The position numbers and the translations under genes are program-made. From positions 1,426,001 to 1,490,000 of the forward strand of contig WIUZ02000007.1 in the NCBI GenBank assembly GCA_015956445.1: a stretch of 64,000 nucleotides of DNA, given 5' to 3'. The notes under the pieces are model-generated. The model was given only the letters and a program-made list of their open reading frames with translations. It was not told the DNA's origin and did not search any database. Below are positions 34,156 through 45,866 of this stretch, one piece after another. Source of the DNA: Thelephora terrestris. Taxonomy: Eukaryota > Basidiomycota > Agaricomycetes > Thelephorales > Thelephoraceae. Each line of letters opens with the position of its first letter. Positions within the stretch are counted from its first letter, which is position 1.

Positions 34156-35421
34156 TATGGGCAAACCTAACCTACCTATCATGACCTGTTTCAGCCTAAT
34201 GTCATGTATGCCAGCCAAGACTAACTTCACCCAGTTGCAAACATATGACTTGGGTCACAGGACCGTAAAGCAAACTGCAGTCCCCTCACTCTGTGCCCAA
34301 CCATCCCATAAGCCCACAGACGCACATATATATCATCAGCAACCCAGCATCATGCTTATCACCCATGTTCAACCACAAACCACTCTCACCCTTTGTTCTG
34401 TGCTATCTCAAAGCCTAACCATAACTCTAGCTCACCCACCCATATTAATCCTTGTGTGGAATATGTTATAAGTCTATAAACCATATGTTTGTAGGCCACT
34501 TGCTTGTGGGCCCAAGGAGGTGGATGAACTTGAGTTGTGGTTTGTCTGTGAGATGGCACAGAACAAAGGGTGAGAGTGGTTTGTGGTTGAACATGGGTGA
34601 TAAGCATGTGTCAGGAACATGGTATTTTTAAACTTTTTATAACACGCTCTTTCTTCGAACTCTTCTTACCACTTCTTATGTTTTGAATGCTTCACATTCC
34701 TTATCCTTCACACCGATCATTCAAAACACACAAACGCGCATACATTCACGGCAATACGAAACAACCTGGCTATACAAATGCTTCTACAACGTCCTCAAAA
34801 GTCGACTCTATCCACGGCAGGCCTAAAGGTCATCAACTGTCCATCCCGGAGATCGTAGTGCTGGCCCCTCCTCGCTAGGACCTCCCCGAACATGGCGTCA
34901 CCATCTTCGGCACTCAGCTGAACGACTAGTTCAAGCCAATAGGAAGAGATACCTTCGAGCGGACCGATCAGCCTCCCAGATGTCACCGAACTGCTGAACA
35001 CCTGGTCCCACATCTCCATCACTGGGTGATTGTTCGGCAGCACTGTCGACGTAGTCGGCAAGCGACCCTCCGTCTCCCTCGTCGGACCCCTGGGCGGAAT
35101 CCTGTCTTGCGAGTCGAAGCTGGTGGCGAAGCTGGATCTCCGAGTCGACCTGTCGGTAGGGACGGTTGACCCGATAGCGGAACTCTCGTCCCCCACCTCG
35201 ACCAGACTGGTCACCATCCGACTCAACTGGACGAGGATAGGGATTAGCCGATGGAGCCATGTGATGAGCAGGACGGCGTCGAGAGCGTTTGCATCGTTGC
35301 CCCTTAGTCACCGGACGTACCTCGGCGACCCTCGGAGCATCTTCGGCTCGGTCAACCTCCATGACCTCATCCTCGGTCTTCGCCAACTGACGGATCGGCT
35401 GCAAGACGCAGCGCCCACAGT

Positions 35422-38356
35422 TGTCAGGGCCACTCTTCGCCCTTCAGGTACCAGTGCTGTTGGTGAGTCGCAACTCCAACCAACAAGAAACAATGGGGCA
35501 AAGGGGGAACGACTTCCCTATATCCACCCAAAGTCTACGTGGTCCAAAACGCGATGGACAAGCGTTCTCCGGTAGGTTGTCCGAATTCACAGCAGGAGTG
35601 CCGAGCCTCTATCAGGTAAATCCCTATCGTCTTCTGAGGGCAGATACAAGAGCCCGAGGATGGCGCCTCAAACAGATGACTTGATCCAAAGAGCAGTGCG
35701 GAACTCGATGTCGTGTCCGAGCTCGCTTCAAACACCGGTTAAGGATCAAGACTGAGTGAGAGAGGAGAGCGAACGGTTCAAGGAGTTACTCGATAAGCTC
35801 TTCAGTGGCCTACAGCAATTACACCGATGCTGCAAGGAGAAGAGGACTTCCCGAGATATCAAAGATGGGGAGTCCTCAGCTACTCTACTGGTACCTATAT
35901 AGGAGAGTGGCCGGGACATAGATAACCCTATCTAATAATAACTCGGAGCAAAGAAGGGCCGAGAGTAAGCTGGAACAGTAAGCGGCCCGGGATGTAGAAT
36001 AGAAATGATAAAGGAATGACTAAAGGGGTCAGGGTTCGTGAGAAAATAAGAAAGGGGGCCTGACGTCGTGTGGGAAAGGAAGGACAAAGGATAATATCAC
36101 ATGCAAGGGTGAACCAATGAGAGGATGACGCGTCAGCTCGTCCGATCGGGACAACAAAGGACCGAGTGGGGCTTGAATGTCGAGGGCGAATGTATAAGGA
36201 GTCTGGACCGGTGAAACGATGGGCCGAGCCAATGGCGAATAGGGCGCGAGCGCTGTCGAGGGTCGAATAAAGCGTAGTGCGAACCGGCCATTAGATCCAT
36301 CCACCTCCCTTCTTCCCAAGTCAACAATCCCACCAACCAACTACTCACCCACTATGCCCATGATCTCCGATCGTGTCTTCCGTGCTGAGAACAGCACCGC
36401 TACCATCGAGTCTGCGGATCCGCGTTCCGTACAGAACAAGAGTTACTTCCTTCCGAACGCCAACGTGGCGTACCCTAGTTATCGCGAGGTGCGACGTCAT
36501 GTGTCGCCGTTTGCTGGCAACAACTGACATCGCATCGTAGATCTTCGCGATTGCCGCCAAAGTGGATGCTCGACAGCTGGAGGCGACGATAGCCAAGCCT
36601 CCCAACTACTTGACCATAGACGACGAGCTGTGGTACCACAACTTGATCGACCACAAGTTGCAAGAGTCTATGCGCGGAGTCACGTTTGACACCGAGTTGC
36701 GTATGCCATGGGAGACTCCGGTGGCGTCATCGTTATGGGGTCTGCTGAAGATGGGAATCTACGATCTGGGAAACGGCGAAGGAAGGTGGCCGGGGGCGAC
36801 TCGTTCGCAACACTATACCGCAGCCGTTGGTCACCGTCTCTGGTTCCTTTTGAGGACAGAACAGAAAGCGGTGAGTCGGTCTGTGCATCCCGCTTGTGGG
36901 ATAACACTGACAGGCTTGTAGAATGAGCGGTTGAAGCGTGAAGTGAAGGAAGCGAAGGATGATGCCCGCAGGATGTACTCGGAAGCGTTGGAGATGAAGA
37001 AGACGCTGCTCCTGATGAACGATACGCTTCGCGTCACGTTTGAGAGCGAGATGCTGGCGATGCGTGAGGAACACAATCGGTTGATCGAGTCCTTGAAGGA
37101 ACGGGATGACACCATCCAACGGGACTTGATCGAGGTCGACCGACGGCTCAACCGTCATAGAAGGGCGCTGAACGAGCTCGACACCAAGGTCGGTGCGACT
37201 TCTCCTGGTCTTTGTCCAAGAGAGCTCATGCCATTCCTAGGTCGATACGTTGGACGACGCCTTGCCATTGTTGGGCGCTCGAGTCGAATCGATGAGCGAG
37301 CGGTTGTGTCACTGCCGCACTCGTTCAGTGGCTGCGGTCCGCGACGAGTCCGAGGACGAGTCGATACCAGATCGGATGGCTTCTCCCATAGGTGGGATGT
37401 CGGTTGACATATTTGGCTTGTCCACTGACATCCCTTCTTAGCTTCCGATGGGTCGTACCGCACACCTGCGCATACTGATGGCGGGGAGGAGGTCGTTCGC
37501 GAGACGTCCGAGGAGACGGCCGTGAATCCGGTTAGCAGTTCTCCCGAGTTGGAGTACGCGGGGGAGAACGAAGTGGCTGTTCCGATTCCGCCTCCGTCGA
37601 TCTCGCCGGTGCGTGGGCAACGTTCTATCCGTGCTCGTCGTTGGGTTCCTTATCGCGGGGCACTTCGTCCAGCGCACCGCATGCGTCCCAGTAATCCCAA
37701 CGTTGTCCGCCAGGGTGGAGACATCAAATCCACCGTCCTATTCCGATGCGACGATGCTACAGTGTCGCGTGGATCGCGGCGAGCTGATTCCGGTGGAGTC
37801 CGTCGACGTGAACGGCTTAACCGACCTTACGCTCTTGTCGGTCCAGCGTGCAGCGGAGGCCGTTCGCCTGGTGGCTCAACTGACCGAGAGGGTGGAGGGT
37901 TGGTCAGTCCAGAGGACTCTGGATCAGACTATGGTCGATTCAGCGAGGAACCGCCTTCACGCCGAGGTTCAGTTGGCCGTCGCTCATCGTCTGGAGGAAG
38001 CTCGGGTCGTCGAGATGGTCGACGAGGAAGTCGACGAGAATGCCTCGGAGGGGACGGAGGAGGAGGTTGCCAGTGCTGAGGAGTACTGGCAGACCAGGTC
38101 TTGACGACCAGGGTTCGTACGCCTTAGTCCTCGTCCATAGGGTCCGGGCAGATTCAACTTTGTCGGTTTGATAGTCTCGTGTCTTCGCTGCGCGCCTTGT
38201 GTAATATCATCAGTGTCCTTGTCTGTGTTCCTTGATGACGTGTGAGTCGTGATAAAGGAAATGATAAGATAAGAAAGGGGTATAGGTAAGGAAAGTGGGC
38301 GCAAGTTGGGTGTAAAAAAATGGTTCAAAAAGGGAATAAAATTCAGCACGCTGACA
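35422..38356 (+). mobile_element. TGTCAG-family element Cp, nested in C2
   Basis: Plus orientation, 2935 bp, starting TGTCAGGGCCACTC (same first 14 bases as C1 and C2) and ending GCACGCTGACA, with a perfect 5-bp target duplication ACAGT (35417-35421 and 38357-38361). Apart from the terminal words and the gene layout it is strongly diverged from C1 and C2, so it is a separate subfamily. A TATA-like CTATATAGG at about 35895 faces outward; the coiled-coil gene starts at 36354 in the other direction. No mobility enzyme seen. Confidence 0.8.
36354..38104 (+). CDS. Coiled-coil gene of element Cp, at least 5 exons
   Basis: Exons with good GT-AG borders: 36354-36488 (MPMISDRVFRAENSTATIES), 36541-36870 (LTIDDELWYHNLIDHKLQES, LWGLLKMGIYDLG), 36922-37188 (long charged helix, NERLKREVKEAKDDARRMYS to LNRHRRALNELDTK), 37241 to about 37391 (RVESMSERLCHCRTRS), then from 37441 an acidic and basic tail. 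Two tail frames stay open (stops at 38077-38079 and 38102-38104), so the last splice is uncertain. Order of parts matches the C2 gene: short N-terminus, a DDELW domain, coiled coil, CxC motif, charged tail. A structural or DNA/RNA-binding role is possible; no function can be assigned. Confidence 0.5.
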
Positions 38357-41300
38357 ACAGTTCTCCTTATCGGAAGCGGCCAGAGTGGAAGCCGGAGCCG
38401 GAGTCGGAACGGGAACCGAGTTCTCGATCGGAGGCGTCGCATAGGACGACGGGTTAGGCGATGGAAGTACCACCTCGTCGGCGTACTCCAACTCGAACGG
38501 AACATCAGCTGTCCCCTCACCAACCAATTTGGGACCCTCTTTACAGTTGCAGGTCTTGTCCTGCAAGGACTCAACCTGTGCTGTCAACACAGCCACCACG
38601 TTCTCGAGTTCTTCGGTCTAGGAAATGTCAGCTTCCATCATTCTAAGCAATGATGAAAGAGGCATTACCTTTTCATCCCTCCTGGCCAACGCCCCCTTAA
38701 TGTTGTTATCCCGAACCTTCAACCCTGCGATCAACTCTTGATGGTTGGCGACCATTGCCTCCAACGCCTCGTTCGTCCCTTGTTGGAAGGCTGCCAAGGT
38801 CTCCTTCATCTGAAGACCCTCCGCCGACAAACGAAGGACGTCTGCCTTCGCCTCCTTCACTTCACGCTCTAATCGTTCAACCTAGGCAGTCTGGTTAGTC
38901 GAGAGTCATACTCGAATATTCAGACAGAAAACCTACTCGGCTTTCTCCTTCTCGAACGAGCGACCACAAGAGACTAGTGGAAGCGGTAGCATGGCGGACG
39001 GCCCGAGGAACGGTCGCTCCGTGTTCCAACAAGTCTTGATCGTAGATTCCCCTCTGCAGGGTGTACCAGAGCTCCTTCTTGATCGGATGCTCCAGCTCCC
39101 CGAACCTACCCCTCATCTGGAAGGCCACCTTCTCCGCAATTATTGTACGGACCCAGAGCTCGTCGTCCCAGGTTAACCCCTTCAAATGAGGCATTGTCTC
39201 CCTGAGACGTTCGGCGTCCACTTCCGTGACGACCTCCAAGATCTAGAAGCCGTTAGCTGGACCTCAACGCCCCAAAGAACGTAACCTCTACCTAGAGGAA
39301 GGCGTTAGTGCGAACACACAAAGCTCTAGGTCTCCCCCATACCTGGTCATCCGTGGTATAGGGAGTCCCAGCCGCACAGGCATAGGTCTTGCGAGCGGCG
39401 GCACGACGGTCGATACGAGAGATGGTGGAGATACCATTGGCGACTTTGTAGGTATGGTTGTTGGGGAAGGACATGTTTTGGTAAGATGATGGGGAAGTTG
39501 CTGGTGTTGCTGATCAAGGATGGCTCCAAGAAGACGTCCTTCTTATAGCCTAGATCGGTGATCCTTCACGTGACCTACCTCGACGAACCTCATTGGTCCG
39601 GGTCACATCAACTTCCGCCCCTGTACCATCATCGTTGGCTTACTACATCAAGCTGACACCTCAGCCCGCGGGACGGCCTTGGAAGAACTTCGTTCCGGAA
39701 CGCCTAGAACGCGCGCGCATTAAAATAGGTCTCAAGACCCTGATGACCCCTTTATGACATCACGAACCCCTTTTCACGACCCCTCATGACTTTACGATTA
39801 CGAGCAACCCTGAACCCTGGAACACACACGTGGGCACGGGGTATCAACATTTGGACACTGTGCTTCTAATCGGATAGTAACCCTATCTGATCTAGTTGTG
39901 CTTTGGAAGCAGAGTAGGCCCGAGCCGAGAACGGCGGCCGAAGAATATAATCCCTGGTGCCACTTAGGAAGAACGATATTCCCAGGTGCTATGCCTAATC
40001 AAGACTGGGTCTGATCAAGCGATTACGGTTGCAACTCCCAGGTTACTGCCTGTCCGTTGGTATCATACCACCTACCGACAACAAGGGATGTGTAGAGTCC
40101 TCGATATCTCTGGCCAATCGCAGAAGCCACGAGACGGGTTCACCTGACCCTTGGGTGTGGTCTAGATTCAGGTACGAACTTTCATGACCCATGCCCCTAT
40201 TTCTTTTAGGACTAGTGTTATCTTTACCCCTATGTTTCATGCGGACATTTCTTATCTTTTATGCAATCCTTCACACGCTAGTAAGGCCCTTTGTCCTTTA
40301 TTCTCCCACGCGTCATATTTGTTCGCTTCCCTTACTTAGCGTTCTCACACTCCTTATCTCCCTTTGTTCTGGACTTGATAAGGGTATATTAGGGTATTGA
40401 CGTCATGGCCACTCCTTTAGTATAAGTAGCAACTGTGGCTGTATCGTAGTACCTTAGTTTTGTTACCTCAGGAAATCCTCTGCCCTTCTCAGCCCAGTTG
40501 CAGTTAAGGACAAGTCAGAGTTTCTTGTTTGATCCAAGACATCCCCATCTGCTCTCCCTCCCGCTCTGCACGTCAACTGCGCCTCGTAACTATAGACTCC
40601 CAGCAGTCATATTAGAACACCTCGAGCGTCCAGTCGATCAACTGGTGGAGTCATCAATCCTGCTGTAGGGATCAACCCTTGTTTGTTAAACCGAACGAAG
40701 TACGGTTTAGGTTGGGTTTCTCTTTAGGATTTCGACCTGACTTGTAGTGACCTCGGACAACCTACCGGAAGAATAGAGACGTGATCGTTCTCTCACAAGC
40801 TAGTTGGACTAGTGAGTACTCTGCGGAGTCGGCTCAGTGCACTGGTAGTTGTTGGGGTAGAGTGGCCCTGACAGCATGATGCTGGGTTGCTGATGATATA
40901 TATGTGCGTCTGTGGGCTTATGGGATGGTTGGGCACAGAGTGAGGGGACTGCAGTTTGCTTTATGGTCCTGTGACCCAAGTCATATGTTTGCAACTGGGT
41001 GAAGTTAGTCTTGGCTGGCATACATGACATTAGGCTGAAACAGGTCATGATAGGTAGGTTAGGTTTGCCCATACCAGGTTAGGTTAGGTATAGGTTAGGT
41101 TAGGTTAGGTTAGGTTAGGTTAGGTCAGGTCAGGTTAGGGTTAGATTTGGGATTAGACCAGGTTTAGGATTAGGTTAGGCTTAGGTTCATGGGTCAAGTT
41201 TACATTGGCTCAGGTTAGATTGAGGATTAGGTTGTGGCTATTATCAGGTTAAGTTTAGTTTCCATTAGGTTAGAGCCACAAACTGATATATGGTCTATCA

Positions 41301-41389
41301 TGCATACAAACAGAGTCTAATTTTTTCAAATTCACACAGCTAATGGTTGATTTATAAAGTATCTCCTTTCCTGGAATAGTGATATAATC

Positions 41390-41960
41390 CATGGGACATG
41401 GAGAAAGGACACCATTCTGCAACTGATGCCCCATGGGCACAAGATGCTGTTGTACAACCCATGGTGCATGGGAATTGGATAGTGATGTACAACCCATGGG
41501 GCATGGGAATTGGATAGCATTGTACAACCCATGGGGCATGGAAAATAGATAGTGTTGTACAACCCATGCACCATGGAGAATGGATAGTGTTGTACAACCC
41601 ATGGGGCATGGGAATCAGATAGTGTTGTACAACCCATGGGGCATGGAGAATGGGTAGTGTTGTACAACCCATGCCCCATGGGGAAAGGATAGTGTTGTAC
41701 AACCCATGGGGCATGGGAAATGGATAGCGTTGTACAACCCATGGGGCATGGAAATTGGATAGTGTTGTACAACCCATGACCCATGGAGAAAGGATAGCGT
41801 TGTACAACCCATGGGGCATGGAGAATGCATGGTGTTGTACAACCCATGACCCATGGGGAATGGATAGCGTTGTACAACCCATGGGGCATGGGCAACAGAT
41901 ACCATTGTACAACCCATGGGGCATGGGCAACGGATACTATTCCATTACCCATGGGTCATG
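41390..41960 (-). repeat. 35-bp tandem array, right arm of palindrome B
   Basis: Inverted counterpart of the array at 33195-33845, with fewer units and a different order of spacer variants, which suggests unequal exchange or slippage after the arms formed. Confidence 0.85.
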
Positions 41961-43984
41961 GGTTGTACAATGGTATCTTTTCTCCATGGGTCATGGGTTG
42001 TACAACGCGTTGTACAACGTTGCATGGCCCATGACCCATGGAGAATTGTCACGATGTATGGTCCATGACCCATGGAGAAAAGATAGCTGAACCCTGTGGG
42101 AAAAAAGTATCCCGCTGTGGTTCCGAATGGCGATCGGTCGCAAGCTTTATGAGGCGGAATCCGACGAAGTCAAAGCAGAAGTCGATTGGCTTCGCGAGCA
42201 AGGGAAGGAAGATGCTGTTGCGGCGCAAACCTCATCCAACACGTTCACGACTGACGAAGAAAGGCGTGAGGTTATGAAGAGGTTCAACGAGTGAGCATTT
42301 TATTCCTTGTGATTTCTAGCGGACGGCAGATTCACCTATCGTATTCCTCTAGCAACTTCACCAAGTTGAACACCTCGTTGGAAAACCTGTGCTTCAACAT
42401 AAAACGAGACTTCGGTTTTCACACCTCAATCATCGTTGGTGGTCCTTTGGTTCGGGATGATGGCCATCTAAGTGTTTTCATGTAAGCTTGCTCACCTATT
42501 CCATCGTTGGGCCCGAAATCTGACAGCCCCCGCAGCTATGAATCACATGGCTCGATTCACAAGCAACTAACGTTCTCCGAGTACATGGGGAAATCGTACG
42601 ACAACGAAGTGTCGGAAAAGTTCGTCGAATACCTTAAGCATTGCGTTCGTGAGTCACTCTCCCTTGTATTTGTCAATTCCCACTTATGTCCCTCTACAGC
42701 GAAGGAAGATCGTCAGCTTTACACGCTCAAGCCGATCTCGGCCACGGTAGCAACGCCTCCCCCAATCTCCAATGCACTTGTTCTGCCAGCCTCCAAACCT
42801 CCACCAGTGTCGCATGTTGTCGGTCCTGTCCGTACCCATCGCACGTCGATGCAAGCTCGGATGAGAACTAGTCCCACGACTCCCGCTCTAAAAGCCCAGA
42901 TCTTGGCAAATATGGCAATTTCCAAGGCAAACGCTACCCAGGCTAATGTAGCCCAGGTCATTGTTCCACCGACTGAAGCCGAGTCTGTCAAACTCACAGA
43001 GCCTGTACCACCCGTCCAATATACCCTTGACAGCAATCCACCAGGTGAACAGGATCCTCTTCTCAGCCCTCGGCCCCTTGAGATCGGCACCCAAGATGGT
43101 TTATCTCATGTTTCAATGCTCCCCGATGACCTCGATTTTAGTATGGACGATTGTCTCTTCCTCGAGAACGATCTCTCAGATACTTTGTCCTACACTTTAA
43201 CCCTCCCAGATGTCTTCGACGTTGGGATGGATGATTTGGCCCCACCCGCGACTGGGTCATGGACGATCATTGACCACTTCACCAGCGAAATCATCATTGA
43301 CGATGATGTCCCCCCTGCCGTCGCCGTCTCTGGCACGCTGTTCGACTCTGCGATTCAAGTTGAAGTTGTACCCGCCCTGGGTATCCCTACCCTTGTCCAG
43401 ACTCCGCCGCCGACTCTCCTCTTTGCGGACCAGGATGAACGCCCTGACTGGCTCCTAAAATCCACCAGTGATCACCTTCAGTACATGCCTTACTACACAT
43501 CTTTGAGCAGGGTCGTCGACCTTTTCTTCACTCAGGAAGCTTGGCTCGGCTACCCCACCAAGGCAAGCAAATTCCATTTTCCTCTGCACCTTCGCTTGCT
43601 AATGACCTGTTTTGGTACCAGTCTGCTCGCCTTGCTCTACCTTCTTGAAACCGCCCCTCTGAAGTTGCTGTATTTATGAAGTATGGCCGGGACTTTGCGC
43701 GTGGCAACAACGTTGACGCCGAGACATTCGGCAGAAAGGTCGTTGAGTGGTGGCTCACCATCCAACCAACCACCCGCAAGGCGTGGCCACCGACCTACAA
43801 GCCGCTCCCGGAGAATTTCTCATTCGACTACTTCAACTGTGGTGGGCCGAACGGTGTTTTTCTCATGATACTTTGTCTTTCGTGGTGGGCAAATGCACTC
43901 GGCACTGATGCAAACCACACAAGCTTTTTACTAGTCGCTCGCGATGTCCGTTGGGTGCTGGAGCAGATTGCTAGCCGCACTTGA

Positions 43985-44860
43985 TGTAACCCTTTGTCGC
44001 CGATGCCGTCTTCTCTCAATCTGTTTCCCTCTGCTCGCTATTACCCTCCTCTCTTTTATTTATATTTTTTTGTGTATGGCTTCCTTCTCGTCACTCATTT
44101 AGGTTGTTTACATGCCTTTATATATTCATTCTGGATGTCTTTCTTTACTCTAGAATGCGGGTATCACATTGTTGATTTCTGAAAGCGGTTGAATGCTTGT
44201 GATTCAAGATATCAAAACATTACTAAAGGTAATTCAAACAAGCTGATGTGGATAAATCTGGTACATAGACTACTGTCGCTAGTGACAGGGGATGTAAATA
44301 GTGTCCAGTTGGCAACACGGGCACTGCAGACATAGCCGTCGCAAAAGTCAACAGGAGAGCGGCAGAAGCAACTAGGAGTACTCTACATGTATATACCGGA
44401 GCCGGTCTAGTCTTCACGAAATTGGCAGGACTGGGACCAGCGAATTCCGTAGGTTTCTGAACCTTGACAACACAACCGGTGGTCCTTCTGGTCGTGATGG
44501 AGGAAGAGAGGGGCCCCTCTAATTCAGGAGTAGTGTGGTGAGGATTCCTAACCGTGATAAGGGCTTAAACACGTGTATCTGTGTACGAGGGTGATCGATC
44601 TGGTCGGTGGTGGATGGGGTGGGTTGTGGCCAAGGTATGTTTGGTGGAGAGGGGATGTTCAGCTGTGGACTTTGGGGGTGGTAAGTACAGGCAGCGCCGG
44701 GATAGCTGGAGTGGATGGCAGACCCGCAGCAAACAATTTGAACTGCCAGGTGGTGGGAACCGAGGAGTGAGGGGTCGAAGATCGGGCGATATTGACAAGA
44801 TCTGAGCAGTGACAAAGTAAAATCTGGATTAGATGGTTAGAATGAGTTGTCTCTTTGGAC
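43985..44860. other. Region without a recognised gene
   Basis: Contains the 3' flank of the orphan gene, then G-rich plus-strand sequence. Short open frames only; none starts with a convincing ATG and carries a recognisable domain. Confidence 0.4.
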
Positions 44861-45348
44861 CTTATGTGTGAATGGATAAAGAAGGGCTTACTGTACATTT
44901 ATATCCCTGCTTCCTAACGAGCGAACCAACCGCGGTCAATTGGGGGTGATCCTGACCACCAAATTCAGCAGGCCATTCTGTAATGATGCCTGCAACGCCA
45001 AGACAGAAGTTAGGGACCATCCCGATGGATGGATGAGGAATGGAGGGTAAGGAGCAAACAACGGGAGGAAAGGTGGTGATCAGGAGGCGGGAGTGCCGGG
45101 AACAGAAGCCGGTCGGGTTTCCCATGAATTCGATGGTTCCCGACGACCCGGAATCAAGGCGGGAGCGATGGCGGGAGCGCGTGGCGGGATGAAAGGTCAA
45201 GGGAGGGAGGAAGGCGGGTATGGACCAAAGGGGAAGGGTCGGGATTGATGATCCCAAGCCCAATTCCCACTGTTGCAACTCCCGCCCCGATGGCAGGAGT
45301 GCTGCACACGACGACAGGCACACACTGATCCAATCAAATACCAAAAGA

Positions 45349-45817
45349 CACTGGGGGCAAGGGCCCAAACACCCACTGGGCACATTGTGATTACATTGTG
45401 GTCACAGTCAAAAGGTGACTCCAATGTGCCCAGTGGGTATATTGTGAATACATTTTGAATGTACCCCATCATGTGAATCAAATTTCGCCACCACCAAACA
45501 TGTAGATCACATTCACAATGTATTCAACATGTGGAGGTACATTGTGAACACATTTTGAATGTCGTTGATTTTACAATGTGAATTGAATGTATTCAAAATA
45601 TGCCTGGGACATGCATTTTGGTGCATTATGGTCACATGACTGGGTACATTGTAAATGCGATCAGTATTTTCTCAGTGGTAATATTAAATTCACATTTTTG
45701 GGCACATTTTGAATGTACCTGATTTTTACCCACTGCGCACATTGGGATCACTTGTTGACTGTAACCACAATGTAATCACAATGTACCTGGTGGGTATTTG
45801 GGCCCTTGCCCCCAGTG
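45349..45817. mobile_element. Element E: short CACTGGGG-ended DNA element (MITE-like)
   Basis: 469 bp with inverted ends CACTGGGGGCAAGGGCCCAA, 3-bp target duplication AGA (45346-45348 and 45818-45820). The body is built of variants of ACATTGTGAATG/TTCACAATGT. CACT-starting inverted ends with 3-bp duplications fit the CACTA/EnSpm group, including the Agaricomycete Plavaka branch, so it is likely mobilised by a transposase coded elsewhere. No coding capacity. Confidence 0.8.
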
Positions 45818-45866
45818 AGAGCGGTATTGCTGGTGGCTGGGTGGCAGGGTGAGTATGAGTGAGTAT

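Larger units (their letters stand above)
34795..39474 (-). pseudogene. Coiled-coil gene of element C2, split by element Cp
   Basis: Starts at ATG 39474 (MSFPNNHTYKVANGISTISR). The next exons, read on the minus strand, encode LTWDDELWVRTIIAEKVAFQ and ELWYTLQRGIYDQDLLEHGA (38925-39240), a helical coiled-coil-like segment (VKEAKADVLRLSAEG, then MVANHQELIAGLKVRDNN; 38690-38880), and a segment with a CNC motif (QDKTCNCKEG, 38560). Element Cp cuts it after the SDKENC residues (38357). The remainder lies at 34.9-35.4 kb, basic (RCKRSRRRPAH) then acidic. Introns are about 50-60 nt with standard ends. No enzymatic motif is visible. Confidence 0.6.
34609..40873 (-). mobile_element. TGTCAG-family element C2, inside palindrome B and itself interrupted
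   Basis: Minus-orientation copy of the element at 56789-60083. Ends are TGTCAGGAACATGG (34609) and GGGCCACT-type CCCTGACA (40873), with a perfect 5-bp target duplication GCATG (34604-34608, 40874-40878). Without the nested element Cp (35422-38356) it is about 3.3 kb. It has no long terminal repeats and no transposase, integrase or reverse transcriptase that I can see. It carries a spliced gene read from ATG 39474 toward 34.8 kb, and on the other side of a promoter-like region a TATA-like TATAAG at about 40423 that faces outward to the 40873 end. A small hairpin (AAACCGAACGAAGTACGGTTT region, about 40688-40708) lies in the outward-transcribed part. Confidence 0.8.
33040..42084. mobile_element. 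Palindrome B: fold-back element, 2.8 kb before a nested insertion
   Basis: Outer ends read ATCTTTTCTCCATGGGTCAT and its complement, flanked by AGCT on both sides (33036-33039, 42085-42088), a likely 4-bp target duplication; a 2-bp TA model is also possible. The left arm is 33040 to about 34445; the right arm runs from about 34505 to 34608 and, after the nested element C2 (34609-40873) and its target duplication, 40879-42084. Each arm holds an outer hairpin-forming TTGTACAA/CCATGG part, a 35-bp tandem array, a CCTAA tract and an inner part shared with palindrome A (CATAAGCCCACAGAC, CTCACCCT.TGTTCTGTGC). The arms are less alike than those of A. No transposase seen. Confidence 0.8.
32496..43984 (+). 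pseudogene. Agaricomycete orphan-family gene, split by palindrome B
   Basis: Recognised by its layout, seen in large lineage-specific families of Agaricomycetes: an N-terminal segment (KEWLVEKFELYKEHHDKKTL, exon 32496-32711; RVYRWMFNRSRSKHGSS, exon from 32765), a middle segment (IPLWFRMAIGRKLYEAES, then SDEVKAEVDWLREQGK at 42.1-42.3 kb), a variable Pro-rich linker (42.7-43.4 kb) and a conserved C-terminal segment (RPDWLLKSTSDHLQYM, later FNCGGPNGVFLMILCLSWWA and WVLEQIASRT, stop 43982-43984). Palindrome B enters within a codon run at 33036. Two further faults: a one-base frame change in the A-run near 42104-42109, and an in-frame TGA in the last exon near 43645. A GC-AG intron (donor AAG|GCAAGC near 43563) is also likely. 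Function unknown; dead in this copy. Confidence 0.7.

Noticed and set aside
44223-44417. Small secreted protein with a signal-like hydrophobic stretch on the minus strand
   Set aside because: There is no ATG before the hydrophobic stretch and no conserved feature, so I left it out.
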